Source: an uncultured Erythrobacter sp. (GTDB taxonomy: Bacteria; Pseudomonadota; Alphaproteobacteria; Sphingomonadales; Sphingomonadaceae). Taken from it: DNA of 64,000 nt. Under the pieces are notes generated by a model. It saw only the letters and a list, made by a program, of their open reading frames with translations, made no database searches and had not been told where the DNA came from. The position numbers and the translations under genes are program-made. This document shows positions 44,728 through 54,860 of the stretch, in pieces; positions within the stretch are counted from its first letter, which is position 1, and each line of letters opens with the position of its first letter. Where the stretch lies: contig CANMTU010000001.1 of NCBI GenBank assembly GCA_947501005.1, positions 2,655,407 through 2,719,406 of the forward strand, given 5' to 3'.

Positions 44728-46130
44728 GCCGCCCCGCGAAGAACAGACGCCTCACTCCGCTTGGCGCTTTGGGCATGTTCTGCGGCCTTGCCGGTGCCGC
44801 CATCGGCTATCAGGCGAATGCGCAGGACTTCACGATCGAGAACGCCACCATCGCCGCCGGCGACGGCAGCGATCCGATCGAGGGCGCGACCCTCGTGGTG
44901 CGCGGCGGCCGGGTCGTCTCGGTCGGCACGGCGGGCGCACCCGCCGGGGGAGAGCGGATCGACGGCACCGGCATGTGGGTCACGCCCGGCCTCGTCGCCA
45001 GTGTCACCTCGCTCGGCCTGTGGGATGTTGGCGCGGTCGAGGAATCGAACGATACCGCCGCGCGCAGTTCCCCCTTCAGCGCCGCGCTGGATGCCGCGCC
45101 GATCGTCAATCCCAATTCGCAGCACATCCTCGTTCACCGTGCCGCCGGGATCACCCGCGCCGCCACCGCGATCATGCCGTCCGCCTCGATCTTCGGCGGA
45201 CAGGGCGCGATCATCGATCTTGGGGCGGACATGAACGCCATCACCCGCCCGCGCGCCTTCCAGGTGGTCGCGCTCGGCGAAATGGGCGCGCGCCTGTCGG
45301 GCGGAAGCCGGGCCTCGGCGCACACGCTGTTCCGCAACGCCCTGCGCGAGGCGGCGCAGGTGGGCGAGGGATCGCGCATCCCGGGGCGCAGCTCGCGCCC
45401 GCCGGAAGAGCGGACGGGCGACGATCTGCCGATCGATCCCCGCCTGTCGGGCGAGGATAACGAGCGGGCGGGCGATGTCCTGCTGACCCGGTTCGATGCC
45501 GCGGCGCTGGTGCCGGTCGTGCGCGGGGAGCAACCGCTTTACGTCATGGTCGAACGCGCGTCCGACATTCGCAGCGTGCTGGCCCTGACGCGCGAGTTTC
45601 CGAACCTCGACCTCGTGCTGGTCGGGGCGAGCGAAGGCTGGCTGGTGGCGCAGGATATCGCCGCCGCCGGCGTGCCGGTGATCGCCGACGGGCTCGACGA
45701 TCTGCCGCAGAACTTCGAGGAACTCGCCGCCACACAGAGCAATATCGGCCGGCTGGTGAAGGCGGGCGTCAAGGTGGCCATCAACGCCTCGGCCATGGAG
45801 AACCCGCGCAATCTCAACCAGTATGCCGGCAATCTCGTCGCATTGAGCCGGATACCGGGGGCGGACGGCCTTACCTGGGGCCAGGCCTTCGCCGCGATCA
45901 GCTCGGTCCCGGCGGAGATCAGCGGCCTGTCGGGTCGGGCGGGTACGTTGCAGGCGGGCGCCGCGGGCGACGTGGTGATCTGGAACGGCGATCCGCTCGA
46001 ACTCGGCTCGATGCCGGTGCGGGTGTTCATCGACGGGGTCGAGCAGCCGCTCGACAACCACCAGAGCCGCCTCAGGGAACGCTATCGCGATCTCGACGAA
46101 AGCGACCTGCCCAAGGCCTACGACTGGTGA
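44724..46130 (+). CDS. Amidohydrolase-fold protein lacking metal ligands (pseudo-enzyme)
   Basis: A 468-residue exported protein of the same fold as its upstream neighbour: FTIENATIAAGDGSDPIEG opens it, and AAGDVVIWNGDPLE closes it. A signal peptide ends near QANAQ at residue 34. The usual GxxDxHxH ligand motif is replaced by GLVASVTSLG (Val94 and Ser96 where the two His should be). The later His positions read LVLVGASEGW, and the Asp site reads VAINASAMENP. It is therefore probably catalytically silent and may pair with or regulate the intact enzyme. The gene itself is complete and coupled on both sides. Confidence 0.83.
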   Translation: MSRPAKNRRLTPLGALGMFCGLAGAAIGYQANAQDFTIENATIAAGDGSDPIEGATLVVRGGRVVSVGTAGAPAGGERIDGTGMWVTPGLVASVTSLGLWDVGAVEESNDTAARSSPFSAALDAAPIVNPNSQHILVHRAAGITRAATAIMPSASIFGGQGAIIDLGADMNAITRPRAFQVVALGEMGARLSGGSRASAHTLFRNALREAAQVGEGSRIPGRSSRPPEERTGDDLPIDPRLSGEDNERAGDVLLTRFDAAALVPVVRGEQPLYVMVERASDIRSVLALTREFPNLDLVLVGASEGWLVAQDIAAAGVPVIADGLDDLPQNFEELAATQSNIGRLVKAGVKVAINASAMENPRNLNQYAGNLVALSRIPGADGLTWGQAFAAISSVPAEISGLSGRAGTLQAGAAGDVVIWNGDPLELGSMPVRVFIDGVEQPLDNHQSRLRERYRDLDESDLPKAYDW

Positions 46131-46639
46131 CGATCCCCCGCGAACTGCGCGGCATGGTGGCGGCACTGACCGCCGCCTCCGGCGCGGTCGGCCTCGCTGC
46201 GATCGCGCAGGAGAGCCCGCCGGACCGGTCGCAGGACATGGTCTGGATGAGCGCGCAGCAAGCCTATCTCGCCGGGTTGAAGCCGCAGGACGGCTGGCGC
46301 GCCATGCCCGGCGGGCTCTACTGGCGGCCGATCGAGGGCGACGGGCGGGGCGCCCACCCCACCGTGGCGGACACGGTGACGGTGCATTACGCCGGCACTT
46401 TCATCGACGGCCAGACGTTCGACAGCTCCTTCGACCGGGGCGAGCCGGTGGCCTTCCCCCTCGGCCGCCTGGTCAAGGCCTGGCAGATGGCAATCCCGCA
46501 AATGGGCGTGGGCGACACGATCGAGATCGCCGCCCCGGCCGACCTTGCCTACGGCCCGACGGGCAAGGGCCCGATCCCCGGCGGGGCGACGCTCGTATTC
46601 AAGGTGAAGCTGCTCTCCATCGGCGAGCCGGCGGGCTGA
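46127..46639 (+). CDS. FKBP-type peptidyl-prolyl isomerase, exported
   Basis: Prolyl isomerase of 170 residues with one FKBP domain at about residues 75-165: VTVHYAGTFIDGQTFDSSFDRGEPVAFPLG, then the FKBP-conserved AYGPTGKGPIPGGATLVFKVKLL. A hydrophobic N-terminus to about residue 27 is a signal peptide. The start is GTG, overlapping the previous stop (GTGA). As the third gene of the hydrolase operon it may fold the two exported hydrolase-fold proteins. Confidence 0.92.
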   Translation: MTIPRELRGMVAALTAASGAVGLAAIAQESPPDRSQDMVWMSAQQAYLAGLKPQDGWRAMPGGLYWRPIEGDGRGAHPTVADTVTVHYAGTFIDGQTFDSSFDRGEPVAFPLGRLVKAWQMAIPQMGVGDTIEIAAPADLAYGPTGKGPIPGGATLVFKVKLLSIGEPAG

Positions 46640-46700
46640 ACGGCGCAGGCATGCGCTGTAGCCGGTCCGTCGCTTATCGCGGGCTTCGGGGGCGCCGCTC

Positions 46701-47378
46701 GTGCAATCGGCGCTGATATCCCTCGCTTCCGCGTCGATCGCTCTCGTCGGCACGCATTTCGCCCTCTCCCATCCCCTGCGCGCGCCGCTGGTAAAGACAC
46801 TGGGCGAACGTGGCTTCCTCGGTGTCTACAGCTTCGTCGCGCTGGCCTGCATGGTGTGGATGTATTTCGCCTTCACAGCGGCACCGGCCCTCGATCTGCC
46901 GGGTAGCGGGGATTTCGGCTGGGCCATCGCCACACTTCTCACCCTTCCGGCGCCGGTCCTGTTCTTCGGTTCGTTGCGCGGCAACCCTGCCCTTCCCGCG
47001 CCCGGCGCCGCCCGGCTGGTGCGGCGCGACCCCATTGGCGTGTTCCGGGTCACCCGCCATCCGATGATGTGGAGTTTCGCGCTGTGGGCGCTGGCGCATC
47101 TGGTGCTGTGGTGGAGCTGGCGCACGACCATCGTGGCGCTCGCCATCCTCGTGCTGGCGCTGGTCGGCGCGCATCTGCAGGACCGCAGGAAAGCGGTGCA
47201 GATGGGCGCGGACTGGGCCGGGTGGGAGGCGCGGACCCACTTCTGGCCGCGCTGGACCCGTCTTGGCTCGGCGGGTCGGGGCGTTTGGCTGGCCGGCATC
47301 GCAGCATGGCTGGCGATGACCTGGTGGCACTTGCCGGCGGGCGGGATCGCGGCCGGTCTCTGGCACTGGATAGGGTAG
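46701..47378 (+). CDS. NnrU family membrane protein
   Basis: A 225-residue protein with about six to seven hydrophobic helices. THFALSHPLRAPLVKTLGE and VTRHPMMWSFALWALAHL, with the conserved His residues, identify the NnrU family. NnrU is known from denitrification loci, where it was linked to nitrite and nitric oxide metabolism; members elsewhere resemble isoprenylcysteine methyltransferases and 15-cis-zeta-carotene isomerase. No denitrification or carotenoid gene is nearby, so its role here is open. The start is GTG. Confidence 0.88.
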   Translation: MQSALISLASASIALVGTHFALSHPLRAPLVKTLGERGFLGVYSFVALACMVWMYFAFTAAPALDLPGSGDFGWAIATLLTLPAPVLFFGSLRGNPALPAPGAARLVRRDPIGVFRVTRHPMMWSFALWALAHLVLWWSWRTTIVALAILVLALVGAHLQDRRKAVQMGADWAGWEARTHFWPRWTRLGSAGRGVWLAGIAAWLAMTWWHLPAGGIAAGLWHWIG

Positions 47379-47382
47379 CGGG

Positions 47383-47972
47383 ATGACCGGGCGCGCGGAA
47401 GGCGGCAGCGCGGGCGATGTGAATTACGCGCAGATCGGCGCGACCTATGCCCGCTATCGTCGGCCCGATCCGTTCATTGCCAATCAGATTCTCGCCGCTC
47501 TCGGCGATGCGAAGACGGTTCTCAACGTCGGCGCGGGGACTGGCCGAGATGCGGCGGGTCGCGCGTGGGCCGGTCGTTCTTCTCGTCTGCGATCCGGACC
47601 TGATGCACGACTACTGGCTCAACGACTATATCCCCGAAGTGCGCGCGATCGAGGCGCGGCGTTTTCCCAAGATCGATCCCCATCGTCAGCGCATTGGGCG
47701 GCCGGATCGCGGTTCTACCCGTTCCCGTGCCGCTCGATTGCCAGGACGGTTTCAACGAAGCCTATTACGGCAGGCCCGAGGCATTCCTCGATGAAGCGGC
47801 GCGGCTTGCCTGTTCGAGCTGGAGCCTCGTCCCACCCGCCACCGTCGCGCGGTTCGAGGCCGCCCTGTCCCGCGACCTTGCCGACGGCATCTGGGACGCG
47901 CGATACGGCCACCTGCGCAGCCAGCCCTTCTTCGACGGTCCGCTGCGCCTCATCGTCGCCAAGCCGGCCTAG
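47383..47972 (+). pseudogene. Decayed SAM-dependent methyltransferase
   Basis: Remnant of a class I methyltransferase. The first frame gives VNYAQIGATYARYRRPDP and KTVLNVGAGTG, the SAM-binding motif I. At about 47537-47541 the sequence jumps to a second frame reading LAEMRRVARGPVVLLVCDP, so motif I joins motif IV with roughly 70 residues lost. A second shift at the CCCC run (47678-47681) moves to a third frame, GGRIAVLPVPVPLDCQDGFNEAYYG, which runs to the stop at 47970. All three pieces follow one another in the order of an intact protein. It starts 4 bp after nnrU and ends against dxs. Confidence 0.82.
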
Positions 47973-49903
47973 GCCCGCGCTTCCTCCACGCCCGTGCTGT
48001 TGTGGCGCAGGGCGTTCAGCACGGTGTCGACGATCTGCGGCGCGTTGAGGCCGGCCTCGTCATACTGCTTCGTCGGGTCGTCCTGATCCTGGAACACGTC
48101 CGGCAGGCGCATGGTGCGCACCTTGAGGCCGGTATCGGTCAGCCCGGTGTCGCTGGCAAAGGTAAGGACATGGGCGCCCAGCCCGCCGATCGCGCCTTCC
48201 TCGATCGTCACCACGACTTCGTGGCTGCGCATCAGCCGCTCGATCAACTCGGTGTCGAGCGGCTTGGCGAAGCGCATATCGGCCACCGTGGTCGACAGGC
48301 CCTTGGCCTCCAGCTGATCGGCCGCCTTCTTCGCTTCCTCGAGCCGCCCGCCGAGCGAGAGGATCGCGACCTTGCGTCCGCCCTTGTCGTTGCCGCGCAC
48401 GATCCGGCCCTTGCCAATCTCCAGTGCCTGCGGCGTTTCGGGCAGGGCCACGCCGGTGCCGTTGCCGCGCGGATAGCGGAAGGCGATCGGGCCGCTGTCA
48501 TGCAGGGCGGCGGTGTAGGTCATGTGGACCAGTTCCGCCTCGTCCGCTGCGGCCATCACCACCATGTTGGGCAGGGTGGCGAGATAAGTGATGTCGAAGC
48601 TGCCCGCGTGGGTCGCGCCATCGGCGCCGACCAGCCCGGCCCGGTCGATCGCGAAACGCACCGGCAGATTCTGGATCGCGACGTCGTGCACTACCTGGTC
48701 GTAGGCGCGTTGCAAGAAGGTCGAATAGATCGCCGCGAACGGGCGCATGCCTTGCGCGGCGAGGCCGGCGGCGAAAGTCACTCCGTGCTGTTCGGCGATG
48801 CCGACATCGAAAGCGCGCTGGGGATGGGCCTTGGCGAACCGGTCCACCCCGGTCCCGCTCGGCATGGCGGCGGTGATGGCGCAGATTCGCTCGTCCGTCT
48901 CGGCCAGCTTTGCCAGCGTATCGCCGAACACGTTCTGGTAGGCGGGCGGCCCGCCCTTCGATTTCTTCTGTTCGCCGGTGACGACATCGAAGCGGGCGAC
49001 GCCATGATACTTGTCGGCGCTTTCCTCGGCCGGGGCATAGCCCTTGCCCTTCTTGGTCACGACGTGGACCAGCACCGGCCCCTGCCCACTGTCGCGCACG
49101 TTTTCCAGCACGGGGACGAGGTGATCGAGATTGTGCCCGTCGATCGGGCCGACATAGTAGAAGCCCAGTTCCTCGAACATGGTCCCGCCGGTCACCATGC
49201 CGCGGGCGTATTCCTCCGCCTTTTCGAGCCCGCCCCACACGCGGCGGCCCATCTTGCGGGCGATCTTGGAGGCCATCGAGCGCAGGCCGAGATATTCGCT
49301 GCTCGACACCATACGCGCGAGATAGGCGGACAGGCCGCCCACCGGCGGCGCAATCGACATGTCGTTGTCGTTGAGGATCACGACGAGGCGGTTGCCGGCC
49401 TGCTCGGCATTGTTCATTGCCTCGTAGGCCATGCCCGCGCTCATCGCGCCGTCGCCGATCACCGCGATGCCGCGACCGGGCTTGCCCTGCATCTTGTTGG
49501 CCATCGCGAAGCCCAGCGCCGCGCTGATCGAAGTGGAGCTGTGCGCCGCGCCGAAGGGGTCGTATTCGCTTTCGCTGCGCTTGGTGAAGCCGCTGAGCCC
49601 GCCGCCCTGGCGCAGGGTGCGGATCCGGTCGCGCCGCCCGGTCACGATCTTGTGCGGATAGCACTGGTGGCCGACATCCCACACCAGCTTGTCGTTCGGG
49701 GTATCGAATACGTAGTGGATCGCGGTGGTCAGTTCGACCACGCCCAGCCCCGAGCCGAGATGCCCGCCGGTCGTGCCGACCGCGTCGATCACTTCGGCAC
49801 GCAACTCGTCGGAAAACTGGCGCAGCTGGCTCTTGTCGAGCTTGCGCAGGTCGGCCGGAAGATTGACGGTATCGAGAAGGGGGGTTTCGGGGCGCGAAGT
49901 CAT
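47969..49903 (-). CDS. dxs: 1-deoxy-D-xylulose-5-phosphate synthase
   Basis: First enzyme of the methylerythritol-phosphate isoprenoid pathway, joining pyruvate and glyceraldehyde-3-phosphate with thiamine diphosphate. The length, 644 residues, is standard. Thiamine-binding [17 protein letters not shown] with NDNDMSI is present. Other family segments are [15 protein letters not shown] and [16 protein letters not shown] with the catalytic Glu. The fur-type gene lies 57 bp upstream on the same strand, so co-transcription is possible. Its last bases overlap the decayed methyltransferase tail to tail. Confidence 0.97.
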   Translation of the reverse strand: MTSRPETPLLDTVNLPADLRKLDKSQLRQFSDELRAEVIDAVGTTGGHLGSGLGVVELTTAIHYVFDTPNDKLVWDVGHQCYPHKIVTGRRDRIRTLRQGGGLSGFTKRSESEYDPFGAAHSSTSISAALGFAMANKMQGKPGRGIAVIGDGAMSAGMAYEAMNNAEQAGNRLVVILNDNDMSIAPPVGGLSAYLARMVSSSEYLGLRSMASKIARKMGRRVWGGLEKAEEYARGMVTGGTMFEELGFYYVGPIDGHNLDHLVPVLENVRDSGQGPVLVHVVTKKGKGYAPAEESADKYHGVARFDVVTGEQKKSKGGPPAYQNVFGDTLAKLAETDERICAITAAMPSGTGVDRFAKAHPQRAFDVGIAEQHGVTFAAGLAAQGMRPFAAIYSTFLQRAYDQVVHDVAIQNLPVRFAIDRAGLVGADGATHAGSFDITYLATLPNMVVMAAADEAELVHMTYTAALHDSGPIAFRYPRGNGTGVALPETPQALEIGKGRIVRGNDKGGRKVAILSLGGRLEEAKKAADQLEAKGLSTTVADMRFAKPLDTELIERLMRSHEVVVTIEEGAIGGLGAHVLTFASDTGLTDTGLKVRTMRLPDVFQDQDDPTKQYDEAGLNAPQIVDTVLNALRHNSTGVEEARA

Positions 49904-49960
49904 CCGTCCACTCCTACACGGGTTCCACGAAGCTGTCGATTAAGCGTTTCGTCCGCCCGT

Positions 49961-50428
49961 TCAGGCGGCGCAATCGTCGCACAGGCCGCGCAGTTCCACC
50001 ACGGGACGGACATCGGTGAACCCGGCATCCTTGCCGGCATCGCGCAATGCGCCGGTCACGCGCTCGTCATCGAGATGCGTGGCCTTGCCGCAATCGTCGC
50101 AAATCAGGAAGATGCAGTCATGGCGGCAGCCGGGATGGGTGTTAACCAGATAGGCGTTCGCGCTCTCGATCCGGTTGGCGAGGTTGGTGCGCACGAACAG
50201 GTCGAGAATACGGTAGACGCTGTTGGGCGCCACCCGCTTGCCGCGCGATTGCGAGAGATTGTCGGCAATGTCGTAGGCCGAGGCCGGTTTGTCGTGCTGG
50301 GCCAGTTCCTCGAACACCGATTGGCGCATCCCCGTCCACTGCTCGCCGGATTCGAGCAGCGCGTGGCGCGCCGCCTCGATCAGATCGGTGCCGGAATGTT
50401 CATGGTGGGAATGTGCGTGGGTAGCCAT
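49961..50428 (-). CDS. Fur family transcriptional regulator (Zur-like)
   Basis: Metal-responsive repressor of 155 residues. The winged-helix part includes TGMRQSVFEELAQHDKPASAYDI and KRVAPNSVYRILDLFVRTNLANRIES. Structural-zinc cysteines form two CxxC pairs, ICDDC in the middle and LCDDC at the end. The N-terminus THAHSHHEHSG is a short His-rich stretch, as in some zinc sensors. Zur is favoured over Fur by the HPGCRHDCIFLIC pattern, but this is by eye. Targets unknown. ATG 50428 is chosen because the His tract starts there. Confidence 0.86.
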   Translation of the reverse strand: MATHAHSHHEHSGTDLIEAARHALLESGEQWTGMRQSVFEELAQHDKPASAYDIADNLSQSRGKRVAPNSVYRILDLFVRTNLANRIESANAYLVNTHPGCRHDCIFLICDDCGKATHLDDERVTGALRDAGKDAGFTDVRPVVELRGLCDDCAA

Positions 50429-50471
50429 GCGGCACGAGATAGGCCGCGGCGCCCCGGGGTGCAAGGCGGCG

Positions 50472-51152
50472 TCAGTTGCGCTGGAAGCCGGCGCTGTAGA
50501 CGCCGGGATAGAACCGCTTCAACGCCGCGACCTTGGGCGCATCCCACCGTACGATATAGGCATGGCGCGGGTTCTTCTGCGCGAAATCCTGGTGATAGGC
50601 TTCCGCCGGATAGAACGCCTGCGCGCGCTCGATCTTCGTGACGATCGGCTTGTCCCACAGGCCCGCGGACTTCAGCTGGGCGATATAGGCCTTCGCCACC
50701 GCAAGCTGCTCCTGCGAGGTCGGCACGATGGCGGACCGGTAATGCGCCCCTGTATCCGGGCCCTGACGATTGAGCAGGGTCGGGTCCGCCACCACCGAGA
50801 AATAGATGCGCAGCAACTGGTCGTAACGGATGACGGACGGATCGTAGGTCACCTTCACCGCCTCGGCATGATCAGTGACGCCGGACGACACGATGTCGTA
50901 TTTCGCAGAGCGTTCGGTGCCGCCATGATAACCCGAAACCGCGCTGGTCACGCCCTTGGTGTGACTGAACACCGCCTCGACGCCCCAGAAACAGCCGCCG
51001 GCGAAGATTGCCGTCTTCAGGCCCTTGCCTTCGTCGGCGACCCGCTTGGCCATCGGCGCCGCGACCACACGTTCGGCCGCCATCGCCGGCTGCATGCAGG
51101 CCGCCGCGCCGAGCGCGAGCGATCCTGCGGCAAGAAGAGCACGCATCCGCAT
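50472..51152 (-). CDS. msrA: Peptide-methionine (S)-S-oxide reductase, exported
   Basis: Reduces methionine S-sulfoxide. The 226-residue protein starts MRMRALLAAGSLALGAAACM, a signal peptide that likely ends at PAMA-AE; AAAC is too poor for a confident lipobox. The catalytic motif is AGGCFWGVEAVF. YDPSVIRYDQLLRIYFSVVADPT and the C-terminal RHAYIVRWDAPKV are typical. Its ATG overlaps the stop of a 43-residue membrane peptide (TGATG), so it is translated by coupling; there is no good ribosome site of its own. Pairs functionally with the exported MsrB at 39.2 kb. Confidence 0.93.
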   Translation of the reverse strand: MRMRALLAAGSLALGAAACMQPAMAAERVVAAPMAKRVADEGKGLKTAIFAGGCFWGVEAVFSHTKGVTSAVSGYHGGTERSAKYDIVSSGVTDHAEAVKVTYDPSVIRYDQLLRIYFSVVADPTLLNRQGPDTGAHYRSAIVPTSQEQLAVAKAYIAQLKSAGLWDKPIVTKIERAQAFYPAEAYHQDFAQKNPRHAYIVRWDAPKVAALKRFYPGVYSAGFQRN

Positions 51153-51283
51153 CACAGGATCGAACCGATAAGGTTCGGCACGGCGTCGAGGATCGCCGAC
51201 CCGCTGTTCATCGCGACGACCAGCGCGCCGGCAGCGAAGCCAACGCCGAAATTGCGATAGAGGTCTGATGTGAAGAGGCTCAT
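51152..51283 (-). CDS. 43-residue membrane peptide coupled to msrA
   Basis: A short gene encoding MSLFTSDLYRNFGVGFAAGA then a hydrophobic stretch with VVAMNSGSAILDAVPNLIGSI. One transmembrane helix is likely at about residues 12-28. It has a GGAACC ribosome site and its TGA overlaps the msrA ATG, so it looks translated. I know no function; it may be a leader that ensures msrA translation, or a small partner in the membrane. It is separated from purH by 108 bp. Confidence 0.6.
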   Translation of the reverse strand: MSLFTSDLYRNFGVGFAAGALVVAMNSGSAILDAVPNLIGSIL

Positions 51284-51391
51284 GGTTCCGGTCTTTCGTT
51301 CTATTCGACCAGATGGGTAGAGGATGGCGCGTTGCAACAGCCTGATGGCGAGGTTGCCTCAGGTTAAGCCCGCCACGCCGCAAACGCGCCG

Positions 51392-52981
51392 TCAGTGCAG
51401 GAAATGGCGCATTCCGGTGAATACCATCGCCAGGCCGTGTTCGTCGGCCGCCGCGATCACCTCTTCGTCGCGGATCGAGCCGCCCGGCTGGATGATCGCA
51501 GTGGCGCCCGCCTCCGCCGCGGCCAGCAGCCCATCGGCAAAGGGGAAGAAGGCATCCGAGGCGACCGCACTGCCGACCGTGCGGGCTGCGTCCCAGCCAT
51601 AGGTCTGCGCCGCCTCGGCCGCCTTCATCGCGGCGATGCGCGAGCTGTCGCGCCGGTTCATCTGGCCCGCGCCGATGCCGGCAGTCGCGCCGTCCTTGGC
51701 ATAGACGATGGCGTTGGACTTGACGTGCCGTGCGACCGTCCAGGCGAACAGGCAGTCCTTCAACTCCTGCGCGTTCGGCTGGCGTTTGGTGACGACCTGC
51801 AACTCCTCCGCCGAGATCGCGCCATTGTCCCGCGTCTGCACCAGCAGCCCGCCCGCGATCACCACTTGGCTGAGGCCGGGGCGGCGTGGATCGGGCAGAC
51901 CATCGGTGATGAGCAGGCGCAGATTCTTCTTCCTGGCGAAGGCCGCGCGCGCTGCCTCGTCCGCCCCGGGCGCCACGACGACCTCGGTGAAGATCTGGCA
52001 GATCGCCTCCGCCGTCGGCCCGTCGAGCGGCACGTTGGTGGCGACGATCCCGCCGAAGGCCGAAACACTGTCGCATTCCAGCGCCGCGTTCCAGGCTTCG
52101 AGCAAGGTGCCGCGCTGTGCCACGCCGCACGGATTGGCGTGCTTGACGATCACCACCGCCGGCTCGCCCCCGGCGAATTCCCCCGCCAGTTCGAGCGCGG
52201 CATTGGCATCGTTGTAATTGTTGTAACTGAGTTCCTTGCCCTGCACCTGCTCGGCCTGCGGCAGCCCGGGGGCCGTTACCCGCTGCGGCACATACAGCGC
52301 CGCCTGCTGGTGCGGGTTCTCGCCATAGCGCAGGGTCGAATGAAGGTGCGAGGCCATGGCGCGGCGTTCGGGGAACGTCTCGCCCTGATCGGCATGGGCG
52401 AACCACTGGCTGATCGCCGCATCGTAGGCCGCCGTCGCCGCGAAAGCCTTGGCCGCCATGCGCTCGCGGAAATCCAGCGATGTCACGCCGTCCGAGCCGT
52501 CCAGCTCGGCGAGCAGCGTATCGTAATCCGCCGGATCGGTGAGGATCGTCACATAGCGGTGGTTCTTCGCTGCCGAGCGCACCATGGAGGGGCCGCCGAT
52601 ATCGATGTTCTCGATCACCTCGTCGCGCGCCGCGCCCTTGGCCACGGTCTGCTCGAACGGGTAGAGGTTGACGACGACGAGATCGATCGCGCCGATCCCG
52701 TGCTCCGCCATGGCGGCGGCATGGTCCGCATCGTCGCGCACGGCGAGGAGGCCGCCATGCACCATCGGGTGGAGCGTCTTCACCCGCCCGTCCATCATCT
52801 CGGGAAAGCCGGTGAGGTCCGACACGTCGCGCACGTCGAGCCCGGCGTCGCGCAGTGCCTTCGCCGTGCCGCCGGTGGAAACAAGCTCCACCCCGCGCGC
52901 GGCCAGCGCCTTGCCCAGTTCGGCCAGCTCGCTCTTGTCGGAGACGGACAGGAGCGCCCGCCGGATCGCGATATCGGTCAC
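51392..52981 (-). CDS. purH: Bifunctional AICAR transformylase/IMP cyclohydrolase
   Basis: Catalyses the last two steps of de novo IMP synthesis. The 529-residue protein has an N-terminal cyclohydrolase ([33 protein letters not shown]) and a C-terminal transformylase with [14 protein letters not shown] and [10 protein letters not shown], where the conserved Lys-His pair sits. The GTG at 52981 is used because [16 protein letters not shown] aligns with the family start; it lies 7 bp after the heparinase stop. Last gene of rpe-heparinase-purH. Confidence 0.96.
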   Translation of the reverse strand: MTDIAIRRALLSVSDKSELAELGKALAARGVELVSTGGTAKALRDAGLDVRDVSDLTGFPEMMDGRVKTLHPMVHGGLLAVRDDADHAAAMAEHGIGAIDLVVVNLYPFEQTVAKGAARDEVIENIDIGGPSMVRSAAKNHRYVTILTDPADYDTLLAELDGSDGVTSLDFRERMAAKAFAATAAYDAAISQWFAHADQGETFPERRAMASHLHSTLRYGENPHQQAALYVPQRVTAPGLPQAEQVQGKELSYNNYNDANAALELAGEFAGGEPAVVIVKHANPCGVAQRGTLLEAWNAALECDSVSAFGGIVATNVPLDGPTAEAICQIFTEVVVAPGADEAARAAFARKKNLRLLITDGLPDPRRPGLSQVVIAGGLLVQTRDNGAISAEELQVVTKRQPNAQELKDCLFAWTVARHVKSNAIVYAKDGATAGIGAGQMNRRDSSRIAAMKAAEAAQTYGWDAARTVGSAVASDAFFPFADGLLAAAEAGATAIIQPGGSIRDEEVIAAADEHGLAMVFTGMRHFLH

Positions 52982-52988
52982 GTAAAGA

Positions 52989-54860
52989 TCATCCCATTCG
53001 TTTGAACAGCCAGGGGAACTTGCCCCCGCTGCGCGCCGCCAGTCCCTCGACGACGAGTTGCCGTGTCCCATGGGGACGGCCGCTGCCGTCGACCCACAGA
53101 CTGTCTTCCACCGATAGCGTGGCGCCCTCGTCCCCGCCGAGACGGAATTGCCAGCGCACGCCGTCGGGCAGGGTCAGCACCGCCCCGCGCGCATCGTCCG
53201 CCAGCGCCGCCTCGACCCCCGGGCCGAGATGGAAGCGGATCGCGAAACCGATCTTGCCGCGCTTGCCGCCGCTGCGCCCCGTCGGCTCCAGCACGTCCTC
53301 GCCCAGCAATTGCAGCCCGTCTTCCGCCAGCACCAGCCGCCGCCGGTGCGCGAGACCGAACCGCGCGACATAGCCGTTATGCGCGGCATCCAGCCTGACG
53401 GCCTTGCGCCCCCCGCTCTCGATCCGGCTGCGGGCGATGTCCACTTCCTCCACCCCCTTGCCGATCTGGCCCTTGATGAGGACGGCGGTGGAATTGGTCT
53501 CGTCGAGCGTCAGGGTCGAATGGGCGGCGGTGCCGCGCAGCCCCTGCTCGATCCGCGCGGGCACCAGTGCGCCGGAATATTCCGCCCCGCCGCAATTGAC
53601 GACGATCCGCTGCGCCTCGTGGCTGAACTCGAACGCCAGGGTGGAGGCGCAGCCGTGGCGCGCGTGCTTGTTGCGCGGGGGCGGGGCGGCATCCATGACC
53701 ACGATGCCCTTCTGCGCGCGAACCCGCTGATACCCCCATTGCTCACCCGCGTTGAGCGCGCGGGCGCGGACCCCGGTGGCCTGCACCAGATTGTCGATCC
53801 GCTGGGCCGAGACAGCACCCGCGCCCTGCCAGCAGCCCAGCCCGCGATCCCCCATCCGAAGAGCGAGAAGCGCCGGGACGAGCAGGCCCAGCAAGGTCTC
53901 GATCGCGCCGAGCGGTTCGCGCCCGACCGCCTCGTAACAGGCGCGCAGGTCCACCAGCGCCTCGATCGCGGCGATCTGGCCCGAGGGGCTGCGCGACAAT
54001 ACCCCGCCATCGTCGCACACCAGCTCGCCCAGCGCGCGCAGCAGCCCGGTTTCGGCATAGAGGCGGCGCGGCTTGCCGTCGGGCAGCAGCAGGCCGGCGG
54101 CGACCAGCGCAGCCCAGCCGATCACCTTGGCCAGCCGGTCGTCCTCGCCCGGCGCCTTGCGGTCGAGCCAGCGGGCGTTGGTTTCCAGCGCCGCCAGATA
54201 GGTCGCCTTGAGGCGCGCCCCGTCGCCCGAAAGGACCAGCGGCGCCTGCACCAGCCAGGCCATGACCCGCAGCCCCGCATGTTCGACCGTCCAGGCCGCG
54301 CCCTTGCCCGGTTCGGCGTTCTGCGCGTGCCAGGCCGCGAACAGCCGCCCGGCGATCGCCGCGCACTGGGTCCGCGGCGCGCAGGAGGCGAGGTCCCTCA
54401 TCCAGGTGAAACCATGAACGGCATAGACGAAAGGCGGCGTCAGCCCGGAGACCGCGCGATAGTCGAGCTTGGCGGCGGGAACCTTCATGCCCGCCACCAG
54501 CAGCGATCCGGCGCGCAGTGCCACGCCCGCCGCCCGCTCGCCCGCCAGCGGACTGTCGACCGTGCCAAGCAATTTGGGCTTGGCCGGTTTGCGCAACGGC
54601 GCGCTCAGCACCGAACCGGGCACGCCCATGCGGTAGGCCCAACGGATCGCGGCGTCGATCGGCCCGGTATCGCGCGGCTTCAGATCGGACAGGACCAGCG
54701 CGCGCGACGGATCGAGCGGGGCCGCATCGGACAGGATCGGCCGCGCCGAACGCTCGACCACCAGCGGCTCGGCAGTGTCGTCCAGCGGCATGGCGCTGGG
54801 CTCCCCGGCATCGCGCACGCCGCTGCGCCGCGAAAGGAGATCGCCGATCGCCTTGTTCAT
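52989..54860 (-). CDS. Heparinase II/III family protein
   Basis: A 623-residue protein with the polysaccharide-lyase (alpha/alpha)-toroid in the first 350 residues and a beta-sandwich heparinase II/III-like domain from about 390 ([48 protein letters not shown]). No signal peptide is seen, so a cytoplasmic role is likely. In Sphingomonadales it sits, as here, between rpe and purH; ATGA overlap with rpe and 7-bp gap to purH. Substrate unknown; an acidic wall- or capsule-type polysaccharide is possible. Confidence 0.88.
   Translation of the reverse strand: MNKAIGDLLSRRSGVRDAGEPSAMPLDDTAEPLVVERSARPILSDAAPLDPSRALVLSDLKPRDTGPIDAAIRWAYRMGVPGSVLSAPLRKPAKPKLLGTVDSPLAGERAAGVALRAGSLLVAGMKVPAAKLDYRAVSGLTPPFVYAVHGFTWMRDLASCAPRTQCAAIAGRLFAAWHAQNAEPGKGAAWTVEHAGLRVMAWLVQAPLVLSGDGARLKATYLAALETNARWLDRKAPGEDDRLAKVIGWAALVAAGLLLPDGKPRRLYAETGLLRALGELVCDDGGVLSRSPSGQIAAIEALVDLRACYEAVGREPLGAIETLLGLLVPALLALRMGDRGLGCWQGAGAVSAQRIDNLVQATGVRARALNAGEQWGYQRVRAQKGIVVMDAAPPPRNKHARHGCASTLAFEFSHEAQRIVVNCGGAEYSGALVPARIEQGLRGTAAHSTLTLDETNSTAVLIKGQIGKGVEEVDIARSRIESGGRKAVRLDAAHNGYVARFGLAHRRRLVLAEDGLQLLGEDVLEPTGRSGGKRGKIGFAIRFHLGPGVEAALADDARGAVLTLPDGVRWQFRLGGDEGATLSVEDSLWVDGSGRPHGTRQLVVEGLAARSGGKFPWLFKRMG

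Noticed and set aside
50472..52406. An apparent 644-residue fusion of msrA with an upstream extension
   Set aside because: The extra upstream part is the wrong frame of purH and the small peptide. MsrA has its own signal peptide and start at 51152.
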